This document shows, piece after piece, positions 52,538 through 64,000 of a stretch of 64,000 nt of DNA. The stretch comes from Tetradesmus obliquus (Eukaryota > Chlorophyta > Chlorophyceae > Sphaeropleales > Scenedesmaceae), in assembly GCA_030272155.1 (NCBI GenBank), contig CP126200.1, forward strand, positions 1,736,001-1,800,000. The letters run 5' to 3'. The notes under the pieces were generated by a model. It saw nothing but the letters and a program-made list of their open reading frames with translations. It was not told the DNA's origin and searched no databases. The stretch's first letter is position 1; every line of letters begins with the position of its first letter. The position numbers and the translations under genes were made by a program.

Positions 52538-54029
52538 TGTAGACGCCTACAGCAGCAAGCGTAGCATCATCAGGTGAACATACGTTTGCAAAATACCGGA
52601 TCAAATAGCAAATCAAAGATGCAGCAACGTGGCACTGGCAGCAGGCGCAAGGCCATGCGATTGAAATAGCAAATGCGCTTGAAACTAGCGCAAGGGCGTG
52701 TTGATGCACGCCTGTCAAGGGTGCAGCGCACCCATAGCAACGCACAGCCCGCTCGCACAGCAGCATGCACTATAACATAACCCGCATTGGGCTGTAGGCT
52801 GCGCTTATCAATCATCATGTCATGCGCTCAACAGTGTAAGCATCCCGCGGATCACATGCACAGCATGAAACACAGAGCGCCATGCTGCAGCCAACACAGG
52901 TGACCGGCAAGCGAGTCACAGCTGGCGCGCTCACACTCCACAATGCATGTCAATTGACGAGGTCTAGACAAAGCCAGGATTCCAAAGGACGCTGGTAATG
53001 CATGTGTTTTGGATGGCACCAACATGCAGAAGGCTGTGCATGCGCTCTGGCCGCCAATGCAGCAACACGCGGTGGATGGCACAACACGACGCGCGCTTCT
53101 GCTCTCTCGTGTACTTTTCAAACGCCAAACTCTCTGTCAACAATACCTGGCGTTGGACCTCATGCTGTGGCACCCATGCACACGGCTGTTAGAAGCAAGC
53201 TCCTGTACGGTGCAGGGTGGTCCAAGCAGATCAGCATGCAACAAAGCAGCACATGTGCCTGCTGCATACATCACCGCCACAGCCGGGTACAGGCGGCAGA
53301 CATCCTGCTGCTTGCCAGCTAGCCGTTGCCAGATCAAGGATGCTTTGTGTGGGCCTGCGGACTCTGCAGTGACGCATTCAGGTGCGGTAATCACACTGGA
53401 AGCGCACTGAAAGCGCACGTGACACATTGCATGGGCAGCTGTGTGCTGGCAGTCGCCACGACATGCGGCAGCTCACCTCATGCAAAGCCATGTCACGCTC
53501 GTCATCAAGCAAACACACTAGTTTGTCCAGCACAACCATGACATGTACACAGTCGAACAGCGCGGCTCTTCAGCAAGCACGTTCCGCTGATCACAACACA
53601 CATGCGATTTCAGCAACCCCTAGGTTTGGGCAGTGCCAACAGCCCTGGAGTTTGTCCTGCTGGCAGTACAAAGTCCATCCGCAAACCCTCCTGCTCCCCT
53701 GTGTTTTCCTTCCCATCAATCAGCACAACAGCGATCTCTCTGTCAACAGCACAAACCCATGCGTTGAAATCTCACCCAGTCGCATCAGCAACCCACGCAA
53801 GATGTTGCAAGATGTTGAACCATCGTAGCACACACGCGGCCGCAGACATAACTGCAACCACACACACACGCATGACCCGGCCATGTCTGCTGTTGCTGTT
53901 GAGGTGCAACATGGACAACACAAGCTAGCAGGCATCCCCTTGCAACTCATACAGTTGGTATATCCTCGAGCAAGCAGTCAGCACACACCGCCATCAAGCA
54001 TCAGCAGCATCTGCCACTGCCTGCTTCTG
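52538..54029. other. Unassigned spacer
   Basis: About 1.5 kb without a coding segment I can support on either strand. Confidence 0.35.
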
Positions 54030-55440
54030 ACCTGGAGCAAGCCATGTGAGCTATATCAGCACTCAGACCTGCCTCATACACACTCCACCGTCAACCACAG
54101 AGTGTTTGCACACCCCAGCACCACATGTTTCCCTCGTCGCACAGCTGCCATGTGAGCTGCAACAGCACTCGGGCCAGCAGCAGGGCAGGGCTGCTGCAAA
54201 CATACCCTCACAGAGCATTGCACATCCCAGCACCACATGGTTGTTTTGTCACACAGCTGCCATGTGAGCTGTAACAGCACTCAAACCAGCAGCAGGGCAG
54301 GGCTGCCGCACACTCCTCGTACCCTCACCCACAGAGCGTTGCACACCCGGCACCACATGTTTTCTTGGCCGCACAGCTGCCATGTGAGCTACAACAGCAC
54401 TCAGACCAGCAGCAGGGCAGGGCTGCTGCACACACCTCATACCCTCACCCACAAAGCATTGCACACTCCAGCACCACATGTTTCCCTTGTCACAAAGCTG
54501 CCATGTAAGCTGCAACAGCACTCGCGCCAGCAGCAGTGCAGGGCTGCTGCAAGCACCTGCAGCCGACCACCGACACCCACAGAGCATCGCACATCCCAGC
54601 ACCACATGTTTCCTGTTGCACAGCTGCCATGTGAGGTGCAACAAACAGCACTCACACCAGCAGCAGTGCAGGGCTGCTGCAAGCACCTGCAGCCACCACT
54701 GACACCCACAGAGCGTTGCACACCCCAGCACCACATGTTTCACTAGTCACAAAGCTGCCATGTGAGCTGCAACAGCACTCGGGCCAGCAGCAGGGCAGGG
54801 CTGCCGCACACCCCTCATACCCTCACCCACAGAGTGTATGCACATCCCAGCACCACATGTTTCCCTCGTCGCACTGCTGCCAGGTGAGCTGTAACAGCAC
54901 TCACAAGAGCAGCAGGGCAGTGCTCTCCTACACACCTGCAGCCAACCACTGACACATACAGAGAGTTTGCACACCCCAGCACCACCCGTTTTCCTTGCAA
55001 AACTGCCATGTGAGCTGCAACAGTACTCGGGCCAGCAGCAAGGCAGGGCTGCTGCAAACACTTGCAGCCAACCACAAAAACCCACAGAGCATTGTACACA
55101 CCAGCACCACATGTTTCCCTCGTCACAAAGCTGCCATGTCAGCTGCAACAGCACTCAAACAAGCAGCAGGGCAGGGCTGCCGCAACCACCTTCAGCCAAC
55201 CACTGACACCCACGGCGCATTGCACACCCCAGCACCACATGTTTCCCTCGTGACAAAGCTAGCCATGTGAGCTGCAAGAGCACTCAGGCCAGCAGCAGCA
55301 GCAGCAGCAGCAGCAGGGCAGTGCTTTCCTACACACCTGCAGCCAATCACTGACACCCACAGTGCACTGCACACCCCAGCACCACACGTTTGCCGCACAA
55401 AAGCTGCCGCAGGTAGCCACTCTTACAGGCTGTGACCGCA
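54030..55440. repeat. Satellite of about 11 units, mean period 126 bp
   Basis: The landmark CACCCCAGCACCACATG (with variants) recurs near 54113, 54227, 54345, 54467, 54592, 54720, 54842, 54971, 55100, 55225 and 55371. Each unit also has a CTGCCATGTGAGCTGCAACA block and an AGCAGCAGGGCAG block. Units differ by 10-20 percent and by small indels. No neighbouring exon was found that could be its source. Confidence 0.92.
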
Positions 55441-57118
55441 TGCTGCACCTGCCACACACAGTGCTGCTGCCGCAACATAATGATTTGCCTGGTAGGGTCA
55501 GGTAGCCGGCAATCACTCAGTCGGGGCAATGATTGGCTGCATAGTCATGCATTGAAATAGACGGACAGCTGGTTGGACAGCAGATGCTTCAGCACACCTC
55601 AAGCTGCAATGCCAGCAGTGCCCTGCTTTCGTGCTTTGCAAGCAACATCGTTATATAGACATACGTGGGGTCCCAAACAGTTGGGTTGTGTGTATTTGAT
55701 GAATACATACATAACAGCTACCTATACAACATGTGAAATAACAACACGGGTTTGAGGCCGAAGCCCCTTGTAGTTCACCCAAGAATGACAAAAGCAGTGA
55801 TGGTCAACACACAAGCCCTCCTGCGCAGACCTGTTGCTTGCAGGAAAGCTGCCCACCACTACACAAGTGCCACACCAATTTGCTCCTAACAACAGCTAAG
55901 TAAAACATTTAAAACACAGCAATACTGCTCACAAACTAGTACAGCTAGCTGACGCAAGCTGCAGCAACACACACAGAAGCACGTGCTTTCACAGTATGTA
56001 ACTCACAGAGAACGTATAGGATCGAGGGTGGGGTTTGCCACAGCAAGCGTCCACCAGAGGACCAAACACCATGATTCCTGACCAGCGGCTGAACAAATAG
56101 TCATCAAGGTTGGTACCTACATACAGTTCTCTCTGAAGCAGACACCAGCACCAAAACATTCACCTAGCAATAACAATAAAGTCAACTGACAGTTGACGAA
56201 CAACTGGCAACACCTGTGAACATACTCAGAGCTAGTGGCAAACGCATGTCTAATTCTCAGCTGCTGCTGTCATAGCAGGCAACAAGCGTCGACTGGCCTA
56301 CATACTCAGAGCTAGCGGCAAACGCATGTCTAACTCTCAGCTGCTGCTGTCATAGCAGGCAGCAAGCTGCGCACAGCACACTAACCTATGGTTGTGTTCC
56401 AGAGAAACTACCCGGCAAGTGGTATGGCGCAATGCTCTATCGTGGCAGTTGGGCACAAACGCGTTGTGCCTGGCGCATAGTAATCCAAGCCACCAGAAAC
56501 CCTGCAATAGACTCGACGCAATCAACGGGCCAACAATGTATCCAGCACAACAAGCAGCTACTGCGTGCAGCCTGTCGCACAGATGACACACGCGCGCCTA
56601 CCCTACTGTATCACTGGCAACACTACACAAGCCATAGTGAGCAAGCATACACGCCACATCCAGGCGCAAGCACATCGCAATAAGCACGCTGTATGCAGTA
56701 CTCAGTCGCAACTCATCTAGACTGCAGTACTCTCTCCAGCACACACCTGACAACCCATCATCAACTGCGTCTGATTGACATGCATGCTCTGCCTGTGTTG
56801 AGATTGGGTTGCACATCCTGGCCACAAATACTCACGTGCCCAGCAACGTATCGCAACCAGCTACATACATTGACTCCTGGCCATGTGACAGCAGCATCTA
56901 TGCAAGTTGCGCTGCCCGATGTATCATGACCACTAAAGGCATGCATTTTGGTTGCAGGGCCAGCTGTGCACAAGGCAAGTTGGACTAGCTTCTGCACACA
57001 CGCACCCACCCACCAAGGTGAGGCAAACACACAACCTGCACCAACGCACTGCCAAACACCAACATGGCATCTCGCAGCACCAGCTGCTGCTTCTGCGAGC
57101 CTCACTGCCCTGCTTCTA
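55441..57118. other. Spacer with an 80-bp duplication
   Basis: No supported gene. A direct duplication with an 80-bp period begins at 56221 and 56301 (CATACTCAGAGCTAG to CATAGCAGGC) and ends near 56372. Confidence 0.5.
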
Positions 57119-57450
57119 CTACTCAGACCCACAGCCGTCAGCAGCGCAGCTTGAGTAAAAGGAATCAATGCTGCCAGCCTCAGACCCAGCTGCAGCACTG
57201 CAAGCCGACCTGCTGCTGCCTGGCGCGCTGCAGCCGCGGCTGCTGCCACGCAGAGACGCCTCAGACCCTTGGCTGGAGCCAGCAGCAGCTGATGACGCCG
57301 CAGCAGCAGTGCCTATGAGCGATGCGTTGTCGTTCACAGTAGAGCTCATGCTGACAAGCAGCAGCGGCGCAGCCTTGCCACCCGCTGCAGCAGCAGCAGC
57401 AGCAGCAGGCGCCTGACCGGCCTCGGCAGGAGCTGCTGCTGCAGGCTTGG

Positions 57451-57486
<36 letters not shown>

Positions 57487-58507
57487 CTGCTGCCTTGCCT
57501 GCTGGAGCCGCACCCCTGCTGCTGCTGCTGCTAGCTCCACTGCCGTGCTGCTGCTGCTTGTTGGGCAGCTTTGCTTTGGCCTTGCGCAGCCCCTGCTTGA
57601 GCTTATGCTGCAGGAAAATGCCTGCAGCATCAGCAGGGTGCCTCCACAGCCCCACTGTCTTGGCCACATCAAACATGGCCACAGCGCCAGCAGCGCCGCG
57701 GCAGCTGTGGGCCATGTAGGTCTGCTGGTATGTCACGGATGGGTCCTCAAACCTGCGGGGACAGCGGATGCCGAAACATCATCATCATCAAATTACCAAT
57801 CAAGCCATAGCAGAAACGCCATCAAAAAAGAGTGCACTTGCAGTTCATGTGTGTGGTTGACTGGTGCTGTCCATGACAAGGCTGAACACATCAGTGTTCA
57901 GGCAAGACCAGCTGTGCTGACAGGACGCCTGCGGGTGAACGCTTGCAGGAAGGTTTGCAGGAAAGTTTGCAGGAAAGCTTACCAGCGGCGAAGCGTCGTA
58001 AGGTCTGTTCATACTGTTTGCAACACCACACCAACCTCACCTGCCATATGCAGGCCTGCACCATACTTGGCCATAAGAGCAGCCTACTGTGGAGCCATTA
58101 TCAAATGCATACATGCCATTTGTCACACAGCTGCAACCACACCAGCCTCACCTGCCGTCGTGCAGGCCTGCACCGTACTTGGCCTTAGCAGCAGCCAGCG
58201 ACTCGAAAGGGTAGAAGGCAGCGCCACGCTCAAAGGCAGCCTCAAAGATGCTCCGAATCTTGCTGCTGTGCTCAAAGCGGCTGTCATCCATCTGGTGCAG
58301 CGGAGACAGCCCCAGCGACAGAAAGCGCACGCCGCTGCTGCTGCTGCTGCTGCTGGGGGCTGTGGGTGCGGCTGGTTCGGTGCTGTCAGTGGGTGCCAAG
58401 CCTGCTGCTGCTGCTGCTGCTGCCGCCTGCTGCTCCAGCTTCCTGCGCAGGGACCTGCGCATGCTCTGCTTCTTTTCAGGGGCAGCCAGCTGGCTCTCCT
58501 CGCGGAC

Positions 58508-58568
<61 letters not shown>

Positions 58569-59497
58569 GGTGGAGAGGATCAATGAGTGTTGATGGCAGT
58601 TGCAGCAGCAGCAGCAGAGGCAAGGTGACTGCTCACGCAAAGAGCTCAGCAGCAGCAGCAGCAGCAGCTGCAGTTGTGGCGCTGCAATGGCTGCTGCCGT
58701 CCCAAGCAGCACCCTGGCAAGCCCTGCCCAACCCACCAATGCGCCCACCTGTCCATGAAGTTGCTGACCAGCAGGTTGAGCACGCCCGGGTGCGCATCCG
58801 GCACCATGCGCGTGACATTGGCGTAGTAGCCCACAACTTGCCCGGGCTCAAACACGGCATCAAAGAAGATGAAGCCTAGCAGCTGCCCGCTGCTTGAGTC
58901 TCGAGCCGTGAACTTGCGCACGCCGGGCTCCGGGGCGAAGACAGGCGGGCGGTTTATGAACCAGAAGTTGCCTGCGGGTGGGAAGCAGGCAGGCAAACAG
59001 GCAGCGCAGCAAGCAGGAAGGAGGTGATTATTTGTGATCACGTGGCATGCTCTGCAATTACAGCGCAACATTACAGCAGCAGCAAGGCAGGCGGTTGATG
59101 AACCAGGAGTTGCCTGTGGGGTGTGGGTGGGCAGGTTTGTCATGGCAGTGTCAGAGTGCGTGGGAAGCAGACAGGCAGGCAGTGCTGGAAGCAGTTTCAG
59201 ACATGCTGATGCTTGGCCACTTGAAGCGGCATGTAATGTAGGTAATGCGGCAGCTGCTTGAGGTAGGCCGCGGGAAGGAATCTGCTGCTGGCCAAGCAAG
59301 TTATATTTGCACGGTCAAAGCTGTTGTTGCATGGTCAACAGCAGTTACCGTTCCTCAGCTTTGATACTTTTACAATCGAAGCAAACAACTTGGCCCAGCA
59401 GCTCTTACGCCCACCTGCGTGCTTGCCCTTCTGCGACAGCCAGAGCCTGTCTACCTCCCTCATCTCTGATGCCAGCCGCGCCAAGTCAGCACCACCC

Positions 59498-59532
<35 letters not shown>

Positions 59533-61569
59533 GCCCTTGCCAGCTGCCTGCAGCATTGGGGCCGCCTGCATGACCTCTTCAACAGCCACACCCTTGGCAG
59601 CAGAGGCGATGGCGCTGCGCAGCCCGCGCTTGGCGTAGCCTAGCAAGAAAGAAAGACAGGCATCACACACATGTTGTCAACAGCAGCGCACTGCACAGCA
59701 CGCACCCTGCCCCAGTCAGTGCTGCACTGCAGGCCGCCAGCATGACTTGTTTTGCAGCAAGGTTGCCCGAATCTGCCACAACATCTTGCAGATAACAGCA
59801 CTGCGTTGTGCAGGCATCAGCATACACAGCAGGCAGGCACAGGAGCTGCGCTTTGCGCATGCAGCTGCAGCGTGGCAGCAGCAGACAGCATGAAGCATTC
59901 ACTAGCTAGTGCTGTCAGCGCTAATGCTAGGCATGGCAATAAGTTCAGGTTGCACTGGCTGTGCTGCCCAGTCACGTGTGGAGCTGTAGCTGGCCAGATC
60001 CAGTACATGGCATGAACATGACACAAGGGGCTTGGAAGCTTATGCTGGGCTCACACAATCACAAACACAGCACTGGCTGTGCTGCAAATTCACCTGAGAA
60101 GCTGTAGCTCGCAAGGTCCAGCACTGTCTCCCAGCCCATGCTGTTCACCGTCAGCAGTGACTAGTGCTGTCAATGCTTGCTGAGTATACCACTATCTTCC
60201 GAATTGCGCTGGCTGCTCCAAATGCATGTGCTTCATGCTCACCTGAGAAGCTGTAGCTTGCCAGGTCCAGCACTGTCTCCCCGCCCATGCTGTTCACCAG
60301 CAGGCCGCAGGACTGCAGCACGGCAGCAAACTCAGCACTGACCTGCAGCAGCAGCAGCAGCAGCAGCAGCGGCAGCGAATCATCGGTGAGGTTGACCTCC
60401 AGCACGTGTGTATGCACCCGCACCATCTTGGGCTGACTGCGAGCCATGTTGGGCTGGCAGGCAGGTAATGCAATGCCATGCGCAACACACAGTGACCAGC
60501 TCTGCTGCTTGGCGTCACTGGGTGTCACCTGCTACTTCACACTGAACCACCACTAGGAAGTTCACCTGCATGAAGATCGCCTTGGGGTGCTGCTGCAGGA
60601 AGGCCTGCGCCATCAATGAGAAGTTCACGGGGTCACAAATGGGATCTCCGAGGGCCAGCGGCGACAGCACATTGAACACATCTGGCCCATTGCGCATCAT
60701 TGTGTATGCAATGTAGCCCACATCTGGTATTACGAAGTGCTGTAGGCCCTGCTGCAGTGTGGAGAGGCTGAGGATGCCCCTGCCGTGCTGCAGGATGTGG
60801 GGGTAGAGGGTGTCGTGCGGCGCTGGCGGCAGCTTGTGCAGCGGCAGCTGCTTGCAGGAAAGTGCGGCCTGGTTGCAGGAAAGTGTGGCCGGTTGCAGGA
60901 AAGGCGCGGCAGGTCAGCATGCAGGCAGGTGTAACAGGAGTGGCGCTAGCTTGCACAATAGAGTGGTTGACATCTGGCTGTGTCCTTCACGACTGCAGGA
61001 TTTGGTGGAGCTGCACTTGGGCAGTGTTCACCAATGTGTTTCATGTGGATGGACAATGTTTTTAATGTATAGCTCAGCAATAAAATGCAATGTTGAAGCG
61101 CTACCAGTTGCATGCATGTTTGATGCGTCACGCCACTGCAGTTTGTTTGGTGATCGCTGAGCAACATGCATGAGGGCCACAGCAACAACAGTAGTGCAGG
61201 TTGCGGCATGCTGATGGCGACAACACACAGCATAATGTACAGCACCGGTCCTTCACATTTCAAATTATGTGTGTAATGCAATCAAACACAATATATGAAC
61301 ACTTTATAATAGCAAAAAGGGCTCCTCTAGCAGAATGCACGCATTCATGTGACTGCTGTGCCACAGCACCTTGCTATGGTTGGGGTGGTTACCTGTGCTG
61401 CTGGCTTAGCCTGGTCCCGCTTGGGGGTGGCGTCACGGCAGTAAGCTTCGCCATTGAAATCATCGCTTTTCCTGCCGTTTGGCTGCTTGGTTGCTGCACC
61501 GTTCAGCTGCACCTCACAGTCTGCCTGGGGAAAGCCCAAGCAGCCCCCTGGGGTGAAGCACCGCAGCAT
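57119..61569 (-). CDS. DUF2156 (phosphatidylglycerol lysyltransferase C-terminal-like) protein
   Basis: Exons 61569-61393, 60847-60566, 60342-60243, 59639-59415, 58971-58749, 58508-58152 and 57752-57119 join in phase to 665 residues. The order of parts fits the double-GNAT-like DUF2156 fold: GYIAYTMMRNGPDVFNVLS plus LALGDPICDP, then FMQVSAEFAAVLQSCGLLVN, YSFSGYAKRGLRSAIASA, VGYYANVTRMVPDAHPGVLN and FLSLGLSPL. In bacteria this domain transfers aminoacyl groups to lipids; here there are no membrane helices, so substrate and role are open. Ala-, Ser- and Gln-rich insertions interrupt the fold, and the last 120 residues are low-complexity. The first exon is the weakest part: an upstream stop precedes its Met, but a 5' exon is possible. 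Confidence 0.8.
59085..59130 (-). repeat. Ghost copy of DUF2156-gene exon 5 head
   Basis: Sense strand: ACAG followed by a copy of NSWFINRL (true NFWFINRP), about 145 bp before the true exon in transcription order. Confidence 0.82.
60085..60155 (-). repeat. Ghost copy of DUF2156-gene exon 3 tail
   Basis: Repeats the segment encoding NSMGWETVLDLASYSFSG with donor, about 150 bp past the true donor at 60243. One Gly to Trp change. Confidence 0.85.
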
Positions 61570-61923
61570 CTGCCGTGCAGCTCAACACAGAATTGGAGGT
61601 GTTTGGTGGACGGATCACGCACCACCGCAGTCCCTGGTTGGCTCCTGCCGCCCAAATCGAGGAACGCACCCGCGACCGCTAACCTCTCACACCGACAACG
61701 AAGGCAATATCAGAGGCAGAGATCAGGTGTGTGTTGTTGCTGTTGTATGTTGTAGGTGGTAACCAACGCGAACAGTAGCGTCACAGCTCTACGAAGTCTA
61801 GTGACTCAGTGCAGGCGGATTGCACCTACTGACGACAACACAACCCCCACAGCATCAATTTTCAAATTCAGCATCAGGACCTCTTTTACTTTGAGTTGTT
61901 GCCGGCAGCCGAGCGAGGCAGCA

Positions 61924-61962
61924 ATGCCAGAAATAACACGTGGAGAACTGGCCGGGAGACAG
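61924..61962 (+). CDS. Candidate first exon of an unidentified plus-strand gene
   Basis: ATG at 61924 followed by 12 more codons (MPEITRGELAGRQ) and a good donor (ACAG/GTAGGA), 355 bp divergent from the DUF2156 start. A possible internal exon is at 62396-62436 (encoding YHKAQLNFSAALL). No later exon or family was recognised. Confidence 0.25.
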
Positions 61963-62439
61963 GTAGGAGGATGCGAGAGACCCGCAGGAAGGTGCAAAGA
62001 TGACGCGACGATGAGCCTGCTACACAACATTTGACACTCATGCAGCGGTCAATCGCGATGCCGGTGCCGGTCTGCTGGCATCACATGCTACCGCAGCGGG
62101 TGCGGCAGGCCTGCACAGTGTCTGCCCACGGGCATGGGGCAGCATCCGTTGCTTCATACAAGCCTGCATTCATGCACGGCTAGCATACGTCTGCAAAATA
62201 TGCTGTAAGGACTTGTTGAGGTCCAGCAACTTGGCCACTGTTGTCAGGACTGCTGTCAGGACTGCTGTGCTTTCATGTGCTCTGATCAGAGCAGATGCTG
62301 CCTGGTGTCAGGCTGTTGTATGCTTATTGCTGTACTGTGGCAGTTGCAAAATAGGCAATTCACTGCTTACAACTTGTACTTGTCGTGACGACAGAATATC
62401 ACAAAGCGCAGCTGAACTTCAGTGCGGCACTGCTGGTGA

Positions 62440-64000
62440 GTGACTCACTTGCAGTTGTGCATGTGAGTGAACACATGCGAGCAGCAGGCTGCTGCCAATG
62501 TTCATTCCTGCACAGTTCAAGCCTGCACAGCGGCTACAGTTCCAAAGCAGGGAGTGCACTCTGCACACAGCCACGGCACATTGAAAGGCGTTTGGTACTA
62601 CCTAGTAGGCATGCAGAGAAGCTGCATGCAGCAGAGCTGCATCTGCAATCTGGCACATCAATATAACATTACACTGCCAGTGTCCTTTCTAAAACGACAG
62701 ATGTGGGCAGAACCTCCAAATTGTGACGTGCATGAACTCCTGCAGTGTCCAACACATTCCCAAACCGCACCTCCTCCAGCAGCACTTGAAGGTGCTGACG
62801 GCCGACGACAGTTCAGCAACTTACAATGCCAAACACAACTTGATGGCATGCCAGGCTGCCTTCAATCCATGCAATGCGCATTGCATGCATGTTCCATCAG
62901 AAGCACAATGTCACGCCATGATGATGCGCATGCCGTGATAGCAGCTGCACTGCAGTGCTGCGGAGGGTTTCTACATTGGCAGCAGCACACTTAGCAGATG
63001 TTGCTGCCATTACCACAGGCAACTGGGTTGAACTGCGATGCACATGCCAAAGTGGCAGGTGTGGCGTGCATGGCGTCCATGCAACACGGCTGCAGTCAAG
63101 CCGCTGCAGAACAACCGAGGTGCAGGAGCACAAGATAACTTGGCATATGCAGCATACAGCAACGGCAGATAACACCTTTGAAGGATTTGACCCTGCTTAT
63201 GTGCGTCGCAACTGAGGTGCAGCACCACTGGCAGTTTCAGCATACATGGTACGACTGCATAGCTCTGGTCGAACCACTTGTGCCAGAGGGGCAGACATAC
63301 CACTGAACATATGCAAAACACAGCACAGCTCTAGCACAGTGGCTCGAGTCTGGTGTATAGTTGCGTGTTGTAACCGTCATGCACACCCGCTGGCAGTTCA
63401 AGCAATTCAAGAAGCAGTGCGGGTGCAGCAGCTTGGTAAATAACTAGATGCTGCAGCAACCAGCCTGCAATGTGCAGTGTAGCGCTACCCTACTGCTAGC
63501 AGTGACGTTCACAGAATGTCTACAGCATGTCCAGCTGTGAAGACAGCTGCAGGGATAGCCTGTGCAGTACATGAAACAACCAAACTGCCACACGTGGCAT
63601 CCAAAGCATCCGCTTGTTGCATGCTGTAGCTGTACAGCATAGCGAAATACGTGGAACAATGAGTGGCAGGAACTGCTGCCAAACACTCAGTCAAGTTGAG
63701 CAAACATGTGTGCAATAAGCAGTAGACGGCACAGCTAAGTACTGGCTGCTGTGGCGTCCAGGCAATAGTTGCCAGCACAAGCGCCCTCATGCATTTGCAC
63801 ACCAGAGTAACGTTACCTCTCAACAACGTTGGCAGCTGATACGTGTACGCATTGCACCACCTGCTCAGATCTGAGCAGTCTAGACTGCAGACTCCACATC
63901 GGCATGTGGCCGTAACATGTTTATGCAAAGCCAGCAAAAGGAAACTGCACGAGGAGCAAGTAACACACTTGGCGTGGCTATGAAATACCCAAGGGGAAAC
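62440..64000. other. Right end, no supported gene
   Basis: Open frames of up to 175 codons occur (for example 62467-62994) but composition looks random and no splice-consistent model or family match emerged. Confidence 0.35.

Noticed and set aside
54030-55440. Satellite considered as a protein-coding repeat region on either strand
   Set aside because: Frames break between units and indels are not multiples of three; both strands are equally open.
62467-62994. 175-codon plus-strand frame near the right end
   Set aside because: Looks like random open sequence; no motif, no repeat structure, no partner exons.

Overview
The window is nuclear DNA from a eukaryote, most likely a chlorophyte green alga; Sphaeropleales/Scenedesmaceae or a relative is an inference from style, not a proven placement. 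The signs are intron-dense genes with GT-AG introns, extremely abundant CTG/CAG runs, Ala/Gln/Ser-rich low-complexity insertions, a chloroplast lumenal FKBP with a twin-arginine transit region, and non-LTR retrotransposons. No prokaryotic operons, CRISPR arrays or rRNA/tRNA genes were seen. All exon models below were built by hand from splice sites, reading phase and family similarity.

Layout from left to right: the N-terminal part of a BIG-type ARF guanine-exchange factor (minus, running off the left edge); a TMEM186-like membrane protein (plus, 7 exons); a BCS1-like AAA ATPase (plus, 12 exons); a single-exon GNAT acetyltransferase (minus) divergent from a coiled-coil, bZIP-like protein (plus); a repeat-rich gap with a 240-bp TG microsatellite and a 5'-truncated LINE; a large 16-exon TPR protein (plus); a lumenal FKBP (minus); RNA polymerase III subunit RPC6 (minus) divergent from the DEAD-box helicase Has1/DDX18 (plus); a second LINE copy and a 126-bp satellite; and a DUF2156 (LPG-synthase C-terminal-like) protein (minus). 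The last 2 kb hold no gene I can support beyond one candidate first exon.

The most striking property belongs to the genes collectively. Nearly every multi-exon gene carries direct, local copies of its own exon ends. Each copy contains part of an exon plus the adjoining intron with its splice site: tail plus donor downstream of an exon, or acceptor plus head upstream of one. About 60-70 such 'ghost exons' can be picked out by eye. Some are isolated; others form ladders with 112-170 bp periods, and the last exons of three genes have copies beyond the stop codon. Several ghosts differ from the true exon almost only at synonymous codon positions, which passive decay does not predict. In the coiled-coil gene three ghosts are phase-symmetric, so they could be spliced in without changing frame. 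A second pattern is that CTG runs lie in the sense direction of each gene just before splice acceptors, including one of 40 units.

Functionally the genes are ordinary housekeeping ones (vesicle traffic, mitochondrial assembly, AAA chaperone, Pol III transcription, rRNA processing, thylakoid lumen). The novelty is in gene architecture, not in a gene cluster with a shared pathway.
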